A model generated the notes under the pieces. It did not search any database, was not told the DNA's origin, and worked only from the letters and a program-made list of their open reading frames with translations. This document shows, in pieces, positions 1 to 9,414 of a stretch of 17,869 nucleotides of DNA. A program made the translations under genes and the position numbers. Position 1 is the stretch's first letter, and the number at the start of each line of letters is the position of its first letter. The stretch covers positions 62,825 through 80,693 of the forward strand of contig NVXI01000006.1 in assembly GCA_002747015.1 (NCBI GenBank), in the 5' to 3' direction. Source of the DNA: Zetaproteobacteria bacterium. Its GTDB lineage: Bacteria > Pseudomonadota > Alphaproteobacteria > Micavibrionales > Micavibrionaceae.

Positions 1-579
1 ACATCATCGAATACGGCGGCGGCGCAGGCTTCTTTGGGTTCTGGTGTCGGCGCGGATTGTTTGAAATATATTTTGGGCATTACAAAGGCCTATACAACAC
101 GGGTTGGATCAGGGCCATTCCCAACCGAGCAAGATAATGAAATTGGCGAATTCCTTGGTGAAAAGGGCCATGAATTTGGCACGAATACAGGGCGTAAGCG
201 TCGCTGTGGCTGGTTTGATGCGGTGATGGTGCGCCAAGCGGTCAAGGTGAATGGTATCCACGGTATTGCGCTGACGAAGTTGGATGTGCTTGATGGGCTG
301 GAAGAGCTTAAAATTTGTGTTGGGTATCGTTTAAACGGTAAAGAGATTGATTATTTTCCTGCGTCACAAATCGATCAAGCCGCAGTTGAGCCGATTTATG
401 AGACAATGGATGGTTGGAAAGACAGCACATATGGTGCGCGCACATGGGGCGAATTGCCTGCGGCGGCGGTAAAATATGTCCGTCACATTGAAGAGCTGAT
501 CGGTGCGCCTGTCAGTATGCTGTCCACCAGTCCAGAGCGTGATGATACAATCTTGATGCATGACCCCTTTATTGGTTAG
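1..579 (+). CDS. purA: Adenylosuccinate synthetase, C-terminal part (5' end outside window)
   Basis: PurA makes adenylosuccinate from IMP and aspartate using GTP, the first committed step from IMP to AMP, in the cytoplasm. The frame is open from base 1, so the gene begins upstream; the visible part is the C-terminal 192 residues or so. Recognisable family blocks, in order, are [11 protein letters not shown] near the window edge, the IMP/GTP-site segment [12 protein letters not shown], the basic block [10 protein letters not shown], the guanine-recognition block [17 protein letters not shown] and the C-terminal ending [11 protein letters not shown]. These match bacterial PurA closely and extend to the usual C-terminus, so the 3' end is intact. 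It converges on bcp with 22 bases between the stops. No clear terminator hairpin is visible in that gap. Identification is firm. Confidence 0.97.
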   Translation, partial: TSSNTAAAQASLGSGVGADCLKYILGITKAYTTRVGSGPFPTEQDNEIGEFLGEKGHEFGTNTGRKRRCGWFDAVMVRQAVKVNGIHGIALTKLDVLDGLEELKICVGYRLNGKEIDYFPASQIDQAAVEPIYETMDGWKDSTYGARTWGELPAAAVKYVRHIEELIGAPVSMLSTSPERDDTILMHDPFIG

Positions 580-601
580 ATGTTGGCTTCCGGCTTAGCT
601 T

Positions 602-1081
602 TTATGCCGCAATGATCTTGTTCAATGTGCTTTTTACATCTTCGATATGGCCTTTGACTTTAACTTTGCGCCATATCGCGACGATTTCCCCTTCTGGATT
701 GATAAGGAATGTGGAGCGCTCAATACCCATGTATTTTTTGCCATAGAGGCTTCTTTCACCCCATGTACCATAAGCTTCGCAAACCTTGCCCTCTTCGTCA
801 GAGGCAAGGGGGAAGTTTAAATCATATTTGCTGACAAATTTATCATGTTTGGTAACGCTGCATTTTGACAGGCCGATAATGGCGGCGTTCAAGGTCTCAA
901 ATGCAGGCAAGGCATCACGAAAGGCACATGATTCGATGGTGCAGCCGGGGGTGGAATCTTTGGGGTAGAAATATAGAACAACATATTTCCCTTTAAGTGA
1001 GGACAGGGATATCTCGCCATTGTTATTGGTCGGTAGGGTGAAGTCAGGGGCTTCATTCCCTATTTCTAAATCTGCCATCAT
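602..1081 (-). CDS. bcp: Thioredoxin-dependent peroxiredoxin, Bcp/PrxQ type
   Basis: This is a small thiol peroxidase (159 residues) of the AhpC/TSA thioredoxin-fold superfamily. It reduces hydrogen peroxide and organic peroxides with electrons from thioredoxin, in the cytoplasm. The active-site block FYPKDSTPGCTIESC (residues 38-52) holds the peroxidatic Cys47 and, five residues on, Cys52, the resolving position of atypical 2-Cys Bcp proteins. The later block YGKKYMGIERSTFLI is also typical, and the length is normal for the family. Two ATG codons lie in tandem at the start, preceded by a weak GAAAG ribosome site. One oddity is that the usual SxDS segment after the second strand reads SKCS, giving an extra Cys74. 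The gene is divergent from the AsmA-like gene, and the promoters of both must lie in 1082-1200. Confidence 0.96.
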   Translation of the reverse strand: MMADLEIGNEAPDFTLPTNNNGEISLSSLKGKYVVLYFYPKDSTPGCTIESCAFRDALPAFETLNAAIIGLSKCSVTKHDKFVSKYDLNFPLASDEEGKVCEAYGTWGERSLYGKKYMGIERSTFLINPEGEIVAIWRKVKVKGHIEDVKSTLNKIIAA

Positions 1082-1189
1082 GTGTGCTTTCGTATAATTT
1101 CGTGGGTTTTATCAGTAAAGCAGGATGGTGATATGGTCAAATCCTTTGGAGTGGGATAAAATAATGGTTCGACGTTTTGTATCTTTGAA

Positions 1190-1194
1190 AAGGA
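1190..1194 (+). promoter_or_regulatory. Ribosome binding site fixing a GTG start
   Basis: AAGGA lies six bases before the GTG at 1201. An in-frame TGA sits at 1186-1188, so this GTG is the first possible start of the large AsmA-like gene, and the ribosome site supports it. Confidence 0.7.
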
Positions 1195-1200
1195 AATACT

Positions 1201-4200
1201 GTGCCCAAAAAAAGGTGGCATTTTTATTGGCATATTAGCCGTTTTAGCCTGAGCATGCTGTGGTTGTTGAGTATGGTTGCGGTTATTTTGGTGACGATAT
1301 TTGTATGGCGTGTTTCGACCAAGCCCTTGGATATTGGTTTTGCGAAAAATTACATCGAGTCTGCTTTGCATGATGAGGAAACAGGCAATTCAATGCGTAT
1401 GGAGCGCGTGGTTTTATACTGGCCAGAACTGCGTGGGCCACTTTATTTGCAATTGCATGGTGGGCAGTTGGTTAACCAGCAGGGCGCGGTTATTATTTCT
1501 ATTGATAAGGCTTCGATTAGTTTCTCGCGCAGTGGTTTATTAGCGGGTCGTATATTGCCCAAGGCGATTATTCTGGAACAACCGACTTTGCAGCTTATCC
1601 GCACTAAGAACGGTGAATTTAATCTGGATTTAGGGCAAAATGCGCCGGAAGAGAAGTCGCAAGAGCAATTTGATCTGACCACTCGTATCTTTGGTTATAT
1701 TGCGCGCCCAGGGCAGGAGAGTGCAAAACGTTCTATTATTTCGCGCCTTGAATCTTTTGAAATTAAGAATGCGCGATTTTTTATTGATGATCGCATTGCC
1801 CACCAGTCTTGGTCATTGCCTGATTTTAATGTTGGATTTCACAGTACATCTGTTGGCATGAAGGGATATGTGAATGCAAAATTGCCTGATGTTGGTCTGG
1901 AAACATCAGAATTCCACATTGATATGAATTATATTTGGGATCAAAAAAATGTTGAGTTGTCAGCAGACTTTAAAAATATAGATATTAAGGCGACGGCAGA
2001 AAAAATACCAGCGCTTGGTATTTTGGGGCAGCAGAATATTGTTTTGAATGCGCATATTGAAACCATTTTGGATGAAGCCTTTATGCCCGCGGACATCAGG
2101 CTTGAGATAACATCACAGGGCGGGGATATTATGCATCCTGATATGTCGGATGATCCTATTCCCTACACCGACTTATCCTTGCATGCATCTTATAATTATG
2201 GCGGTAAGGCTTTGGTTTTGCGTGATACGCAAATTACTGTGAAGGATGTAACGATCTTTGCTAAGGCTGATATTACACATACGGATGATCGTGTGAGCGG
2301 CCCTGTTAAAATATGGTTGGCTGATTTGAAGCAGTCCCAAATTGCACCGTTATGGCCGAAAATTTTACGCGGAGATAATAGTGAAAAATGGATTGTGAAA
2401 AAAATGTCGCATGGGATGCTTCACGATGTATGGCTTGGCTTTGACTTGTTGGCAGATAAAAAGATATCAGAGGGGAGTAAGAAAATATATGGTCCACGCG
2501 TTGCGCCAGCATGGAATGTTGATGTTGAAAATTTAATGGCGGAGTTTGCCTTTAAGGATATGAGAATTGATTACCGTGCCCCCTTGGATGCAGCAGTAAA
2601 TGTATACGGTTCGGGTCGTTTTGATTTAAATAAGGATGAGCTGACTATTGATATTATTAAAGGGAAGCTGGGTGTTATGCCTGTATCGGCTGCGACGTTG
2701 TTGTTTGATCAAGTCGCGGCTGTTGGTAAGGGTAGTGCGGATGTTAAGATTAATCTGAGCGGTGATTTGCAGGATATTATGCGCTATATTTCGAAAGAGC
2801 CGATTAACCTTGGTGATGATATTAATATGGATATCGCGCAGGTGAGGGGGCAGGCCGATTTGAAGATTGCTCTAAATTTCCCGACGCAAGCTGATGTGAA
2901 ACTGACAGAGTTTAAAATCGGCGTTGATGGGATGCTCAGAGATGTTTTGTTACCTGATGTGATCGGGACGTTGGATTTAAGTGGTGGGCCTTTGGTGTTT
3001 TCCGTGAAAAACGGATTGGCCAGCATGAAGGGCAAGGCGATGCTGGCAAAACGCCCTGTGGATTTTTCCTGGGAGGAGTTTTTAAACAGCAAAGGTAAGC
3101 CATATAAGGAAAAGGTTACGGCAAAAATTACGGCTGATCCCAATATTAGGGAGATGCTTGGGATCGACCTTAATGATTTTATAGAAGGATCCTTGCCTGT
3201 TAAGGTTGAATATGTGTCCTATAGGGATGGATCGGGTCGCGCTGATGTCCGCGTGGATGTTACGCCGGCATTGTTCTTTGTTGATCCATTTGATTTTGAG
3301 AAACCTCCTGGTGAAAAGGCTAACGCGACATTTATTGCCCATCTTCAAAATGGAAACTTGCAGAAGATCAGTGACCTTAAGGCACGTGGTGCACAGTTTT
3401 CTATATCCAAAGCAGAAATTGTGTTCAAGACCAAAGAGGGTAAGACTGAATTATCTAATGGTCGTATCCCTCATTTCACTTTGGAGGATACGACAGGGAA
3501 ACTTGATTTTGTCTTTGATGATGATGGTGCGGTGAATATTGTTTTGGACGCGCCGTTTTTGGATGTACAGCCCTTTATGGATGCAGAGGAACCGCAGGGG
3601 GAATATCAGGAACCACCAATGGTGATTTCTGTAACGGCTAAAAAATTACGGACTGCGCCGGATGAGGTTATAGAGGATGCAAAGCTGTTCTTCGATATTG
3701 ATGGGCAGGGACGTTTTAACCAGATGGAGATGGATGCGAAGGTCGGTACAGGCGGTCTTTATGTGCGTTTTAAACCTGATAAAGAAGGTAAGCGTACGTT
3801 TCGCCTGAAGGCCGATGATGCGGGTGCATTTCTGAAAGCCTTCCAAGTGTACAATGATATTCGTGGTGGTACGATGGTGATTTACGGTGAGCCTGTGCGC
3901 GGTGTTTTGGATCGTAATTTGCGCGGAAAAGCAGAAATTTCCAATTTTAGAGTTGTGAATGCGCCTGTTTTGACCAATTTATTGAGTATTATGTCTTTGA
4001 CAGGAATAGGAGAGGTTCTCGGTGGCGATGGGTTGGCCTTTGATAAGTTGGAGGCAAATTTTAGCTGGCTCTATCGTAAAGGTGGTAGTTTACTTATCCT
4101 GAAAGAGGGGCGCACATCGGGGAATTCGCTTGGTCTGCTGTTTGACGGGACGTTCGATAATCAAAAACGTGAGGTTAATGTGTCGGGTACGGTTGTTCCA

Positions 4201-4383
4201 ATGTCGGCGATAAATGAAATTATTGGTGCAATACCGATTATTGGTGATATTTTGACTGGCGGGTCGGGCGGGGTGTTTGCCGCAACATACACCGTTAAAG
4301 GTCCATCCGAAAAACCTGTAATTTCTGTGAACCCGCTTTCTATCCTGACCCCTGGAATTTTACGCCGGATCTTGTGGGAGTAG
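1201..4383 (+). CDS. Large membrane-anchored AsmA/YhdP-like protein
   Basis: This 1060-residue protein has one hydrophobic anchor near the N-terminus (about residues 15-37), with a basic segment before it. A very long, beta-rich, probably periplasmic body follows. Such architecture, with a DUF3971-like middle and an AsmA_2-like C-terminal region (roughly residues 880-1050, including a GGTMVIYGEP block and the SIMSLTGIGEVLGG segment), is typical of the bacterial AsmA/YhdP group. Members are proposed to form a hydrophobic groove bridging inner and outer membranes for phospholipid movement. The start is GTG with a good ribosome site and a stop just upstream in frame. The gene is divergent from bcp and followed after 63 bases by an unrelated-looking gene. 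I infer the exact subfamily from overall pattern; the lipid-transfer role is family knowledge. The AsmA-superfamily call is confident, the substrate unknown. Confidence 0.85.
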   Translation: MPKKRWHFYWHISRFSLSMLWLLSMVAVILVTIFVWRVSTKPLDIGFAKNYIESALHDEETGNSMRMERVVLYWPELRGPLYLQLHGGQLVNQQGAVIISIDKASISFSRSGLLAGRILPKAIILEQPTLQLIRTKNGEFNLDLGQNAPEEKSQEQFDLTTRIFGYIARPGQESAKRSIISRLESFEIKNARFFIDDRIAHQSWSLPDFNVGFHSTSVGMKGYVNAKLPDVGLETSEFHIDMNYIWDQKNVELSADFKNIDIKATAEKIPALGILGQQNIVLNAHIETILDEAFMPADIRLEITSQGGDIMHPDMSDDPIPYTDLSLHASYNYGGKALVLRDTQITVKDVTIFAKADITHTDDRVSGPVKIWLADLKQSQIAPLWPKILRGDNSEKWIVKKMSHGMLHDVWLGFDLLADKKISEGSKKIYGPRVAPAWNVDVENLMAEFAFKDMRIDYRAPLDAAVNVYGSGRFDLNKDELTIDIIKGKLGVMPVSAATLLFDQVAAVGKGSADVKINLSGDLQDIMRYISKEPINLGDDINMDIAQVRGQADLKIALNFPTQADVKLTEFKIGVDGMLRDVLLPDVIGTLDLSGGPLVFSVKNGLASMKGKAMLAKRPVDFSWEEFLNSKGKPYKEKVTAKITADPNIREMLGIDLNDFIEGSLPVKVEYVSYRDGSGRADVRVDVTPALFFVDPFDFEKPPGEKANATFIAHLQNGNLQKISDLKARGAQFSISKAEIVFKTKEGKTELSNGRIPHFTLEDTTGKLDFVFDDDGAVNIVLDAPFLDVQPFMDAEEPQGEYQEPPMVISVTAKKLRTAPDEVIEDAKLFFDIDGQGRFNQMEMDAKVGTGGLYVRFKPDKEGKRTFRLKADDAGAFLKAFQVYNDIRGGTMVIYGEPVRGVLDRNLRGKAEISNFRVVNAPVLTNLLSIMSLTGIGEVLGGDGLAFDKLEANFSWLYRKGGSLLILKEGRTSGNSLGLLFDGTFDNQKREVNVSGTVVPMSAINEIIGAIPIIGDILTGGSGGVFAATYTVKGPSEKPVISVNPLSILTPGILRRILWE

Positions 4384-4446
4384 TTATATTTGCAGTGAAC
4401 AGGTATATATTGTACCCTATTACGTAAAGATAAAAATGGGTAGATT

Positions 4447-5442
4447 ATGGGTGAGAAAATAAATCTCAGTGGAAACTTTAGAGAGCAATCCGTAGACGGG
4501 TTTGCGAATTTTTATGATGGATCTTTGAAGGCACAGGATAATCCTAATTTTTTGGCTGCGTATAAAGACTTGTTAGTAAAAAATGATCGTGTGTTGTATC
4601 TGGATCAACATCTGCAAGTGGAGGGCAAGGAGTTTATGGCCTCCGATCAACATATGCGTATGTTGGAAGATGCAGGTTATGAGTTTCATTTGATTGAATA
4701 TGATCCAAGCCTTAATCCTGTTATAGAATCATATGAGCGTGGTGAAATACAAATCGAGGATGTGCGACAAGCTTTAGTAGATTTCCAAATGGATGCAAGT
4801 CGTGATGAAGTTGAAAACATGATTTCTTCTGGGCTTGTTACCAAAAAAGAAATAGAAGAGTCTTTTGATAAATCTCTTTCTCCTTTTGTGGATGCCATTG
4901 AAAATGCGTATGCACATAACATCAAGGTTCGATTTTTTGATGATGCCACGGTGATTGGTAATGATCTGAATGAGAACGATGAGAATGCGCATATTGATAA
5001 TCCACTTTTTCGTAGGGATGATACATGGGATCCCTATATCGAAGCACTGACAAAAGGCGCGAAGGCTTCTATGTTTATTGGGGGAGGGCACGTCGCATCA
5101 TCTTACGGAATTGATGAATATATGGAAGCGCGCGGATATAACGTTGGTACATTCTCAATTTCAGCCGAGGTATCAGATAAAGGGATTAGTGCGGAAAATA
5201 ACGGTATGGTTAATTCTTTTGAAAAGATGCTCGCGCGTGATCCTGATGGGTTTGATCGTTCTGATTTTGTTGTTGATTTACTCTATCACGATACAGCAAA
5301 AACGGTTGAGTGGCAGAAGATGATGGCGGAAGATACCAAATGGCGTGAGCTTGAAAATAATATTGAACAAGCTGTTGAACCAAAATCTGAGCCAGATGAA
5401 GAGGTTGTTTTATTGAGTTTAGATGCACCTCTTAAGCTTTAA
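4447..5442 (+). CDS. Orphan protein with TIKI/TraB/ChaN/EreA-like motifs
   Basis: This 331-residue acidic protein has no signal peptide or membrane segment and is probably cytoplasmic. I do not recognise a named family, but the order of motifs resembles the TIKI/TraB/ChaN/EreA superfamily. It has an N-terminal strand plus motif VLYLDQH (residues 49-55, where relatives have LLGExH), a following His69, then the strand FHLIEYD (80-86). A helix-strand unit ends in IKVRFFDDA (159-167), followed by an Arg-Asp pair before a helix (RRDD, 189-192) and the glycine-rich FIGGGHV (210-216) leading to a helix and another strand. In relatives, the Glu/His of the first motif, the Arg and the last His line the active site. 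Here Asp53 takes the place of Glu. Residues 100-145 are a charged helical insert. The last 30 residues are acidic. The start ATG has only a weak ribosome site (GGGTAG). Function is unknown. Confidence 0.6.
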   Translation: MGEKINLSGNFREQSVDGFANFYDGSLKAQDNPNFLAAYKDLLVKNDRVLYLDQHLQVEGKEFMASDQHMRMLEDAGYEFHLIEYDPSLNPVIESYERGEIQIEDVRQALVDFQMDASRDEVENMISSGLVTKKEIEESFDKSLSPFVDAIENAYAHNIKVRFFDDATVIGNDLNENDENAHIDNPLFRRDDTWDPYIEALTKGAKASMFIGGGHVASSYGIDEYMEARGYNVGTFSISAEVSDKGISAENNGMVNSFEKMLARDPDGFDRSDFVVDLLYHDTAKTVEWQKMMAEDTKWRELENNIEQAVEPKSEPDEEVVLLSLDAPLKL

Positions 5443-6200
5443 TTCCGCAGGCGATACCCCGTCTTGAAAATCCATGCGATGATGGCGATACAAAGCGTTA
5501 GAAACACTAAAATCATGGTTACGCTGGTTGCTAAACTTACATCTGAACTCTCGTAAAAACTCCATCTGAAACCACTGACCAGATAAACAACGGGGTTGAA
5601 CAGGGATACGCTTTGCCAAAAGGGAGGGAGCATGCTGATCGAATAAAAGCTGCCGCCCAGAAAGGTCAAAGGCGTGATGATAAGCAGCGGGATGAGTTGT
5701 AGCTTTTCAAAGCCGTCCGCCCAAATACCAATGATAAAGCCAAGTAGGCTGAAGGTGACGCAGGTCATAATCAGGAAGAAGGCCATCCATATCGGATGTT
5801 GGATTTCCAGTGGTACGAAAAACCCTGCGGTTGTTAGAACAATAATACCGATGATAATGGATTTGGTTGCCGCCGCGCCGACATAGCCAATGGTAATTTC
5901 GACGAATGATAATGGCGCGGAGAGGATTTCATAAATTGTTCCGGTAAATCGCGGAAAGTAAATACCAAAGGATGCGTTGGCGATGCTCTGGCTTAAAACG
6001 GTCAGCATGATTAAGCCCGGTACGATGAACGCGCCGTATTTCACGCCGTCAATATCGCCGATGTTACTGCCAATGGCAGAGCCGAAAACGATGAAATACA
6101 GGATGGTCGAGATAACGGGGGAGGCAATGCTTTGCCCCAAGGTGCGCATTGTGCGGCTCATTTCGAATTTATAGATGGAGAGAATACCGTGAAAATTCAT
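5439..6200 (-). CDS. yadH: ABC-2 type exporter permease, YadH-like
   Basis: This is the 253-residue inner-membrane permease of a two-gene ABC exporter, a close match in length and pattern to E. coli YadH. About six hydrophobic segments are visible. Family blocks include [15 protein letters not shown], the ABC-2 signature segment around [21 protein letters not shown] (shown in part) and [11 protein letters not shown]. An in-frame ATG at 6266 would add 22 polar residues overlapping the ATPase gene. I prefer the ATG at 6200 because it overlaps the ATPase stop as ATGA and begins with the usual short N-terminus. Co-translation with the ATPase at 6197-7123 is therefore likely. The substrate of YadGH-type exporters is not known. 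The stop codon overlaps that of the convergent gene at 5442. Confidence 0.92.
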   Translation of the reverse strand: MNFHGILSIYKFEMSRTMRTLGQSIASPVISTILYFIVFGSAIGSNIGDIDGVKYGAFIVPGLIMLTVLSQSIANASFGIYFPRFTGTIYEILSAPLSFVEITIGYVGAAATKSIIIGIIVLTTAGFFVPLEIQHPIWMAFFLIMTCVTFSLLGFIIGIWADGFEKLQLIPLLIITPLTFLGGSFYSISMLPPFWQSVSLFNPVVYLVSGFRWSFYESSDVSLATSVTMILVFLTLCIAIIAWIFKTGYRLRN

Positions 6201-7123
6201 GATTGGCCTACTAACGTAACAAAAATATCTTCTAATGAGCTTTGGCGTGTGTCGATGTCTTTGCATTTGATCCCGCTGTCTTTGAGGTGATCGAGTAAGT
6301 CGGCCACGCCGTTATTTTTCTTTGATGGATCATATGTGAAGGTTAAACGCTTTCCATTCTCGGATAAGAGTAAATTATAGTCCGCGAGAGGTGTCGGGAT
6401 TTCGGTGATTTTGGAATATAGCTCCAGAATAAGTTCCTTCTTCCCCAGTTTTTTCATCAGGCTCTTTTTATCTTCAATTAAAATCAGCTTGCCCTTATTG
6501 ATGATGCCAATACGATCGGCCATTTCCTCGGCTTCTTCGATGTAATGAGTGGTCAGGATAATGGTTGTGCCGTTGTCACGCAGGCGGCGAATTTGCCGCC
6601 ACATGGATTTACGAAGCTCCACATCTACGCCCGCGCTTGGTTCATCAAGGAACAGGATTTCGGGCTCATGGGACAGGGCTTTGGCGATCATAACGCGGCG
6701 TTTCATACCGCCCGAGAGCTTGCGTATTTGCTCGTCTTTTTTATCCCAGAGTGATAAATCCTCTAGTATTCCCTGAATATAGGCGGGGTTCTTTGGTTTA
6801 CCGAACAGGCCGCGGCTGAAACTTACAGTGTTCCAAACGGTTTCAAATGCATCCGTTGCTAATTCTTGCGGGACGAGGCCGATTTTACGCCGCGCGATGC
6901 GATATTCCTTGGTGTGATCGTGCCCACAGATTTCGATTGTGCCGTCACTGACTCTGAGAATACCGCAAATAGCACTGATGAGCGTGGTTTTCCCTGCACC
7001 ATTGGGACCGAGAAGCGCGAATATTTCGCCTGATGCGATATCTAGATTTATATCATCAAGGGCGACTAACCCGTTATCATAGGTTTTCGTTAGGTTTTGA
7101 ACAGAGATTGCTGCTTGTGTCAT
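6197..7123 (-). CDS. yadG: ABC exporter ATP-binding protein, YadG-like
   Basis: This 308-residue ATPase has the same length as E. coli YadG and drives the YadH-like permease that follows it. Walker A is GPNGAGKTT (residues 39-47), the Q-loop Gln is at 86 (LVPQE), the ABC signature is LSGGMKRR (136-143), Walker B is ILFLDE (156-161) with the D-loop SAGVD, and the switch His193 is in TTHY. The C-terminal 90 residues form the extra domain of the drug/antibiotic exporter (DRA-like) subgroup. Its start overlaps the stop of the EamA gene as ATGA, and its stop overlaps the permease start in the same way, so the three genes are probably translationally coupled. All ATPase motifs are intact. The transported compound is unknown. 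Confidence 0.95.
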   Translation of the reverse strand: MTQAAISVQNLTKTYDNGLVALDDINLDIASGEIFALLGPNGAGKTTLISAICGILRVSDGTIEICGHDHTKEYRIARRKIGLVPQELATDAFETVWNTVSFSRGLFGKPKNPAYIQGILEDLSLWDKKDEQIRKLSGGMKRRVMIAKALSHEPEILFLDEPSAGVDVELRKSMWRQIRRLRDNGTTIILTTHYIEEAEEMADRIGIINKGKLILIEDKKSLMKKLGKKELILELYSKITEIPTPLADYNLLLSENGKRLTFTYDPSKKNNGVADLLDHLKDSGIKCKDIDTRQSSLEDIFVTLVGQS

Positions 7124-8076
7124 GGTTTTCTAAGATTTTCTTGGAGTTGAGAAGAAGGTACAATATCGAAAGATTGTTGTATACGGGTTATTTTGGATCT
7201 CTTTGGTGCTTTCATGGCGATAACATTGCCAAATAAGGTTAATATAACGCCGCATACTGATAGTTGCGTCCACGTATAATTTTCAAATATTGTGGAAATG
7301 GTGAGCGCGACAAGGGGGAAGAGGATAGCTGTATAGGCGGCTTTATCTGCGCCGATATTTTTGATAAGGGTTAAGTAACATCCAAACGCAATCGCAGAGC
7401 CAAAGATGGCCAAATATATCATGGATAGGGTGTATCCGTAGGTTATCTCGAATGTAAAAGATGCGCCCATCATGATGGCAAGCAAGAGAGAAAATCCGGC
7501 ACCATAGAGCATGCCATATGCGTTTGATTCCATAACGGGAATTTTATCGCGGCTGTTTTTCATGGAAACCATATTTCCTAAAGATGCAAAATAGCTGGCA
7601 ACAAGGCATAGAATAATGCCTTGGACAATGTCGTCACCCAACTGTATGCCCGTAACCTCCGGCCAGAAAACAAGGAGTATCCCGACGAGGCCGATAAGGC
7701 TTCCCAATAAAACCTGTTTCTTTATTTTTATTTTAAAGAATAAAGCCTGATTGAAAATATTCATTAAAGTCATGGTTGAGAATAATATAGCAACAAGGCC
7801 GGATGTTAAAAATGATGTTCCGAAATAGAACAAGACATAGTTTAGGCTAAATAGAAACAGTCCTTGAAGTGCGATGAATTTGTGTTGTCTGTATGAGAAT
7901 TGGAATGTAGGATTCTTTTTAAACAGCTTCAGAAATGCAAATAAAACGCAGGATGCCAGCATGAAACGATAACCAACAGACACGACGGGATGTACCTCAC
8001 CTAATTGAAAGGTGATGGCGTACCAAGTTGATCCCCAGATTAGAACCGTGAGAGTATAAAGCATTGTATTGTTCAT
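7120..8076 (-). CDS. EamA-family (drug/metabolite transporter) permease
   Basis: This is a 318-residue integral membrane protein with about ten hydrophobic helices arranged as two five-helix repeats. It opens with the typical DMT start [18 protein letters not shown], and the second repeat includes a [21 protein letters not shown] block. DMT proteins export or import small metabolites such as amino acids, threonine/homoserine-like compounds or drugs; the substrate here cannot be deduced. The C-terminal 35 residues are polar and longer than usual, and cytoplasmic if the fold is standard. A ribosome site AAAGGC overlaps the tyrS stop and lies six bases before the ATG, and the gap to tyrS is 10 bases, so it is transcribed from the tyrS promoter. 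Its stop overlaps the ATPase start. Confidence 0.9.
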   Translation of the reverse strand: MNNTMLYTLTVLIWGSTWYAITFQLGEVHPVVSVGYRFMLASCVLFAFLKLFKKNPTFQFSYRQHKFIALQGLFLFSLNYVLFYFGTSFLTSGLVAILFSTMTLMNIFNQALFFKIKIKKQVLLGSLIGLVGILLVFWPEVTGIQLGDDIVQGIILCLVASYFASLGNMVSMKNSRDKIPVMESNAYGMLYGAGFSLLLAIMMGASFTFEITYGYTLSMIYLAIFGSAIAFGCYLTLIKNIGADKAAYTAILFPLVALTISTIFENYTWTQLSVCGVILTLFGNVIAMKAPKRSKITRIQQSFDIVPSSQLQENLRKP

Positions 8077-8086
8077 GGTTTTGCCT

Positions 8087-9337
8087 TTATACCCTCACCA
8101 AAGCATGTCGTTTCTTGCCTGATGAGACTTTGATATGATCGCCGTTCATATCTGTGAGTGATGCGGTTTGATCGATGCTGGAGACTTGTACATCATTGAT
8201 GCGTGCGCCGCCGCCCTTGATGAGGCGTCGAGCATCCCCTTTGGAGGAGCAGAGTCCGGTTTCAACCAACAGTTCTACAACCTCAATACCATTTTCAAGG
8301 AAGTCTTTACCGACTGTGATGCTGGGCAGGTCGCCGCCGACACCGCCTTGTTCGAAGACTTCTTGCGCGGTTTTAACGGCGTCATTGGCCGCATTTTCAC
8401 CGTGGCAAAGCTTGGTTGCTTCGAAGGCTAGAATCTTTTTGGCTTCGTTGATTTCTGCGCCTTGTAGATTGCTTAGTTTTCTGATTTCCATCATATCCAG
8501 TGTGGTAAAGCGGCGGAGCAATGTATCAACCATAATGTCATCGACATTGCGCCAATATTGATAGTAATCATATGGTGAGAGCATATCCGCGTTCAGCCAT
8601 ACCGCGCCGTTCAGGGTTTTACCCATTTTCTTGCCGTCCGGTGTGGTTAACAGAGGTGCGGTTAAGGCAAAGAGCTGCACGCGGTCGGCTTTGTGTCCCA
8701 GATCAACACCGTTAATGATATTTCCCCATTGGTCGGAACCACCCATTTGCAAAATAGTGCCGTGGCGGCGGTTTAGCTCAAGAAAATCATATCCTTGCAT
8801 CACCATATAGTTGAATTCCAGCAGGGTTAGCGGGCTTTCGCGCTCCAGGCGTGTTTTTACGGAGTCAAAGCCGATCATGCGGTTAATGGTGAAATACCGC
8901 CCGTAATCGCGCAAGAACGCCAGATATGATAACTCGTCCAGCCAGTCATTATTATTGACCATCTGCGCGTCGCTCTCGCCTTCGCCGTAATTCAGGAATT
9001 GTTTGAAACAGGTGGCTTGGATGTTTTTGATGTTGTCGTTGATCGTATCATCATCAAGAAGAACACGTTGCTCATCCTTGAATGAAGGATCGCCGATCTT
9101 GGATGTGCCACCGCCCATCAGAGTGATTGGTCTGTGTCCGCATTGTTGAAACCAGTGCAACATCATAATGCCCGTCAAATTTCCGATATGCAGGGATTTT
9201 GCCGTTGCATCGAATCCGATATAGGCGCTTTGTGTGCTTTCGCATAATTTTTTATCCAAGGCGTCGAAATTAGAACATTGGTTGATGAAGCCGCGTTCTT
9301 CAAGGATGTTTAGAAAATCTGATTTATAACTGGTCAT
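8087..9337 (-). CDS. tyrS: Tyrosyl-tRNA synthetase
   Basis: This cytoplasmic enzyme charges tRNA-Tyr with tyrosine. It is 416 residues, the usual bacterial TyrS length. The class I HIGH motif reads HIGN (residues 50-53) after YIGFDATAKSLH, the tyrosine and ATP site contains QMGGSDQWGNI (197-207), and the KMSKS loop reads KMGKT (237-241). The C-terminal 60 or so residues are an S4-like RNA-binding domain, with the segment containing LIKGGGARIND. All expected motifs are present. It is the first gene of a minus-strand run with an EamA transporter and the YadGH-like exporter, and divergent from anmK across 77 bases. The ATG at 9337 has only a weak ribosome site (GAGTG). Confidence 0.98.
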   Translation of the reverse strand: MTSYKSDFLNILEERGFINQCSNFDALDKKLCESTQSAYIGFDATAKSLHIGNLTGIMMLHWFQQCGHRPITLMGGGTSKIGDPSFKDEQRVLLDDDTINDNIKNIQATCFKQFLNYGEGESDAQMVNNNDWLDELSYLAFLRDYGRYFTINRMIGFDSVKTRLERESPLTLLEFNYMVMQGYDFLELNRRHGTILQMGGSDQWGNIINGVDLGHKADRVQLFALTAPLLTTPDGKKMGKTLNGAVWLNADMLSPYDYYQYWRNVDDIMVDTLLRRFTTLDMMEIRKLSNLQGAEINEAKKILAFEATKLCHGENAANDAVKTAQEVFEQGGVGGDLPSITVGKDFLENGIEVVELLVETGLCSSKGDARRLIKGGGARINDVQVSSIDQTASLTDMNGDHIKVSSGKKRHALVRV

Positions 9338-9371
9338 GCTTATTCACTCTGATATATTATTTTATCTTATT

Positions 9372-9401
9372 TGTATAACAGCAAATCTAAAGGACTCTCA
9401 A
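9372..9401 (-). promoter_or_regulatory. Candidate sigma-70-type promoter of tyrS
   Basis: Reading the minus strand, TTGAGA (9401-9396) is followed after 18 bases by TATACA (9377-9372), matching the -35 and -10 consensus at five and four of six positions. Transcription would start near 9365, leaving a leader of about 28 bases before the tyrS ATG. This is read by eye only, in an AT-rich gap where chance matches are common. Confidence 0.35.
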
Positions 9402-9414
9402 GGGGTTTGTAAGT

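Noticed and set aside
580..601. Possible terminator between purA and bcp
   Set aside because: The gap holds a direct repeat GGCTTCCGGCTT rather than an inverted one, and no hairpin with a T-tract can be drawn.
1078..1371. Minus-strand open frame of 97 residues between bcp and the AsmA-like gene
   Set aside because: Most of it is antisense to the well-supported AsmA-like N-terminus and it has no recognisable motif; it is a chance frame.
4384..4446. Promoter-like TTGCAG and TATATT before the orphan gene
   Set aside because: The spacer is only about ten bases, too short for a sigma-70 promoter.
8175..8561. Plus-strand open frame of 128 residues inside tyrS
   Set aside because: It is antisense to the clearly conserved tyrS coding sequence and has no family features.
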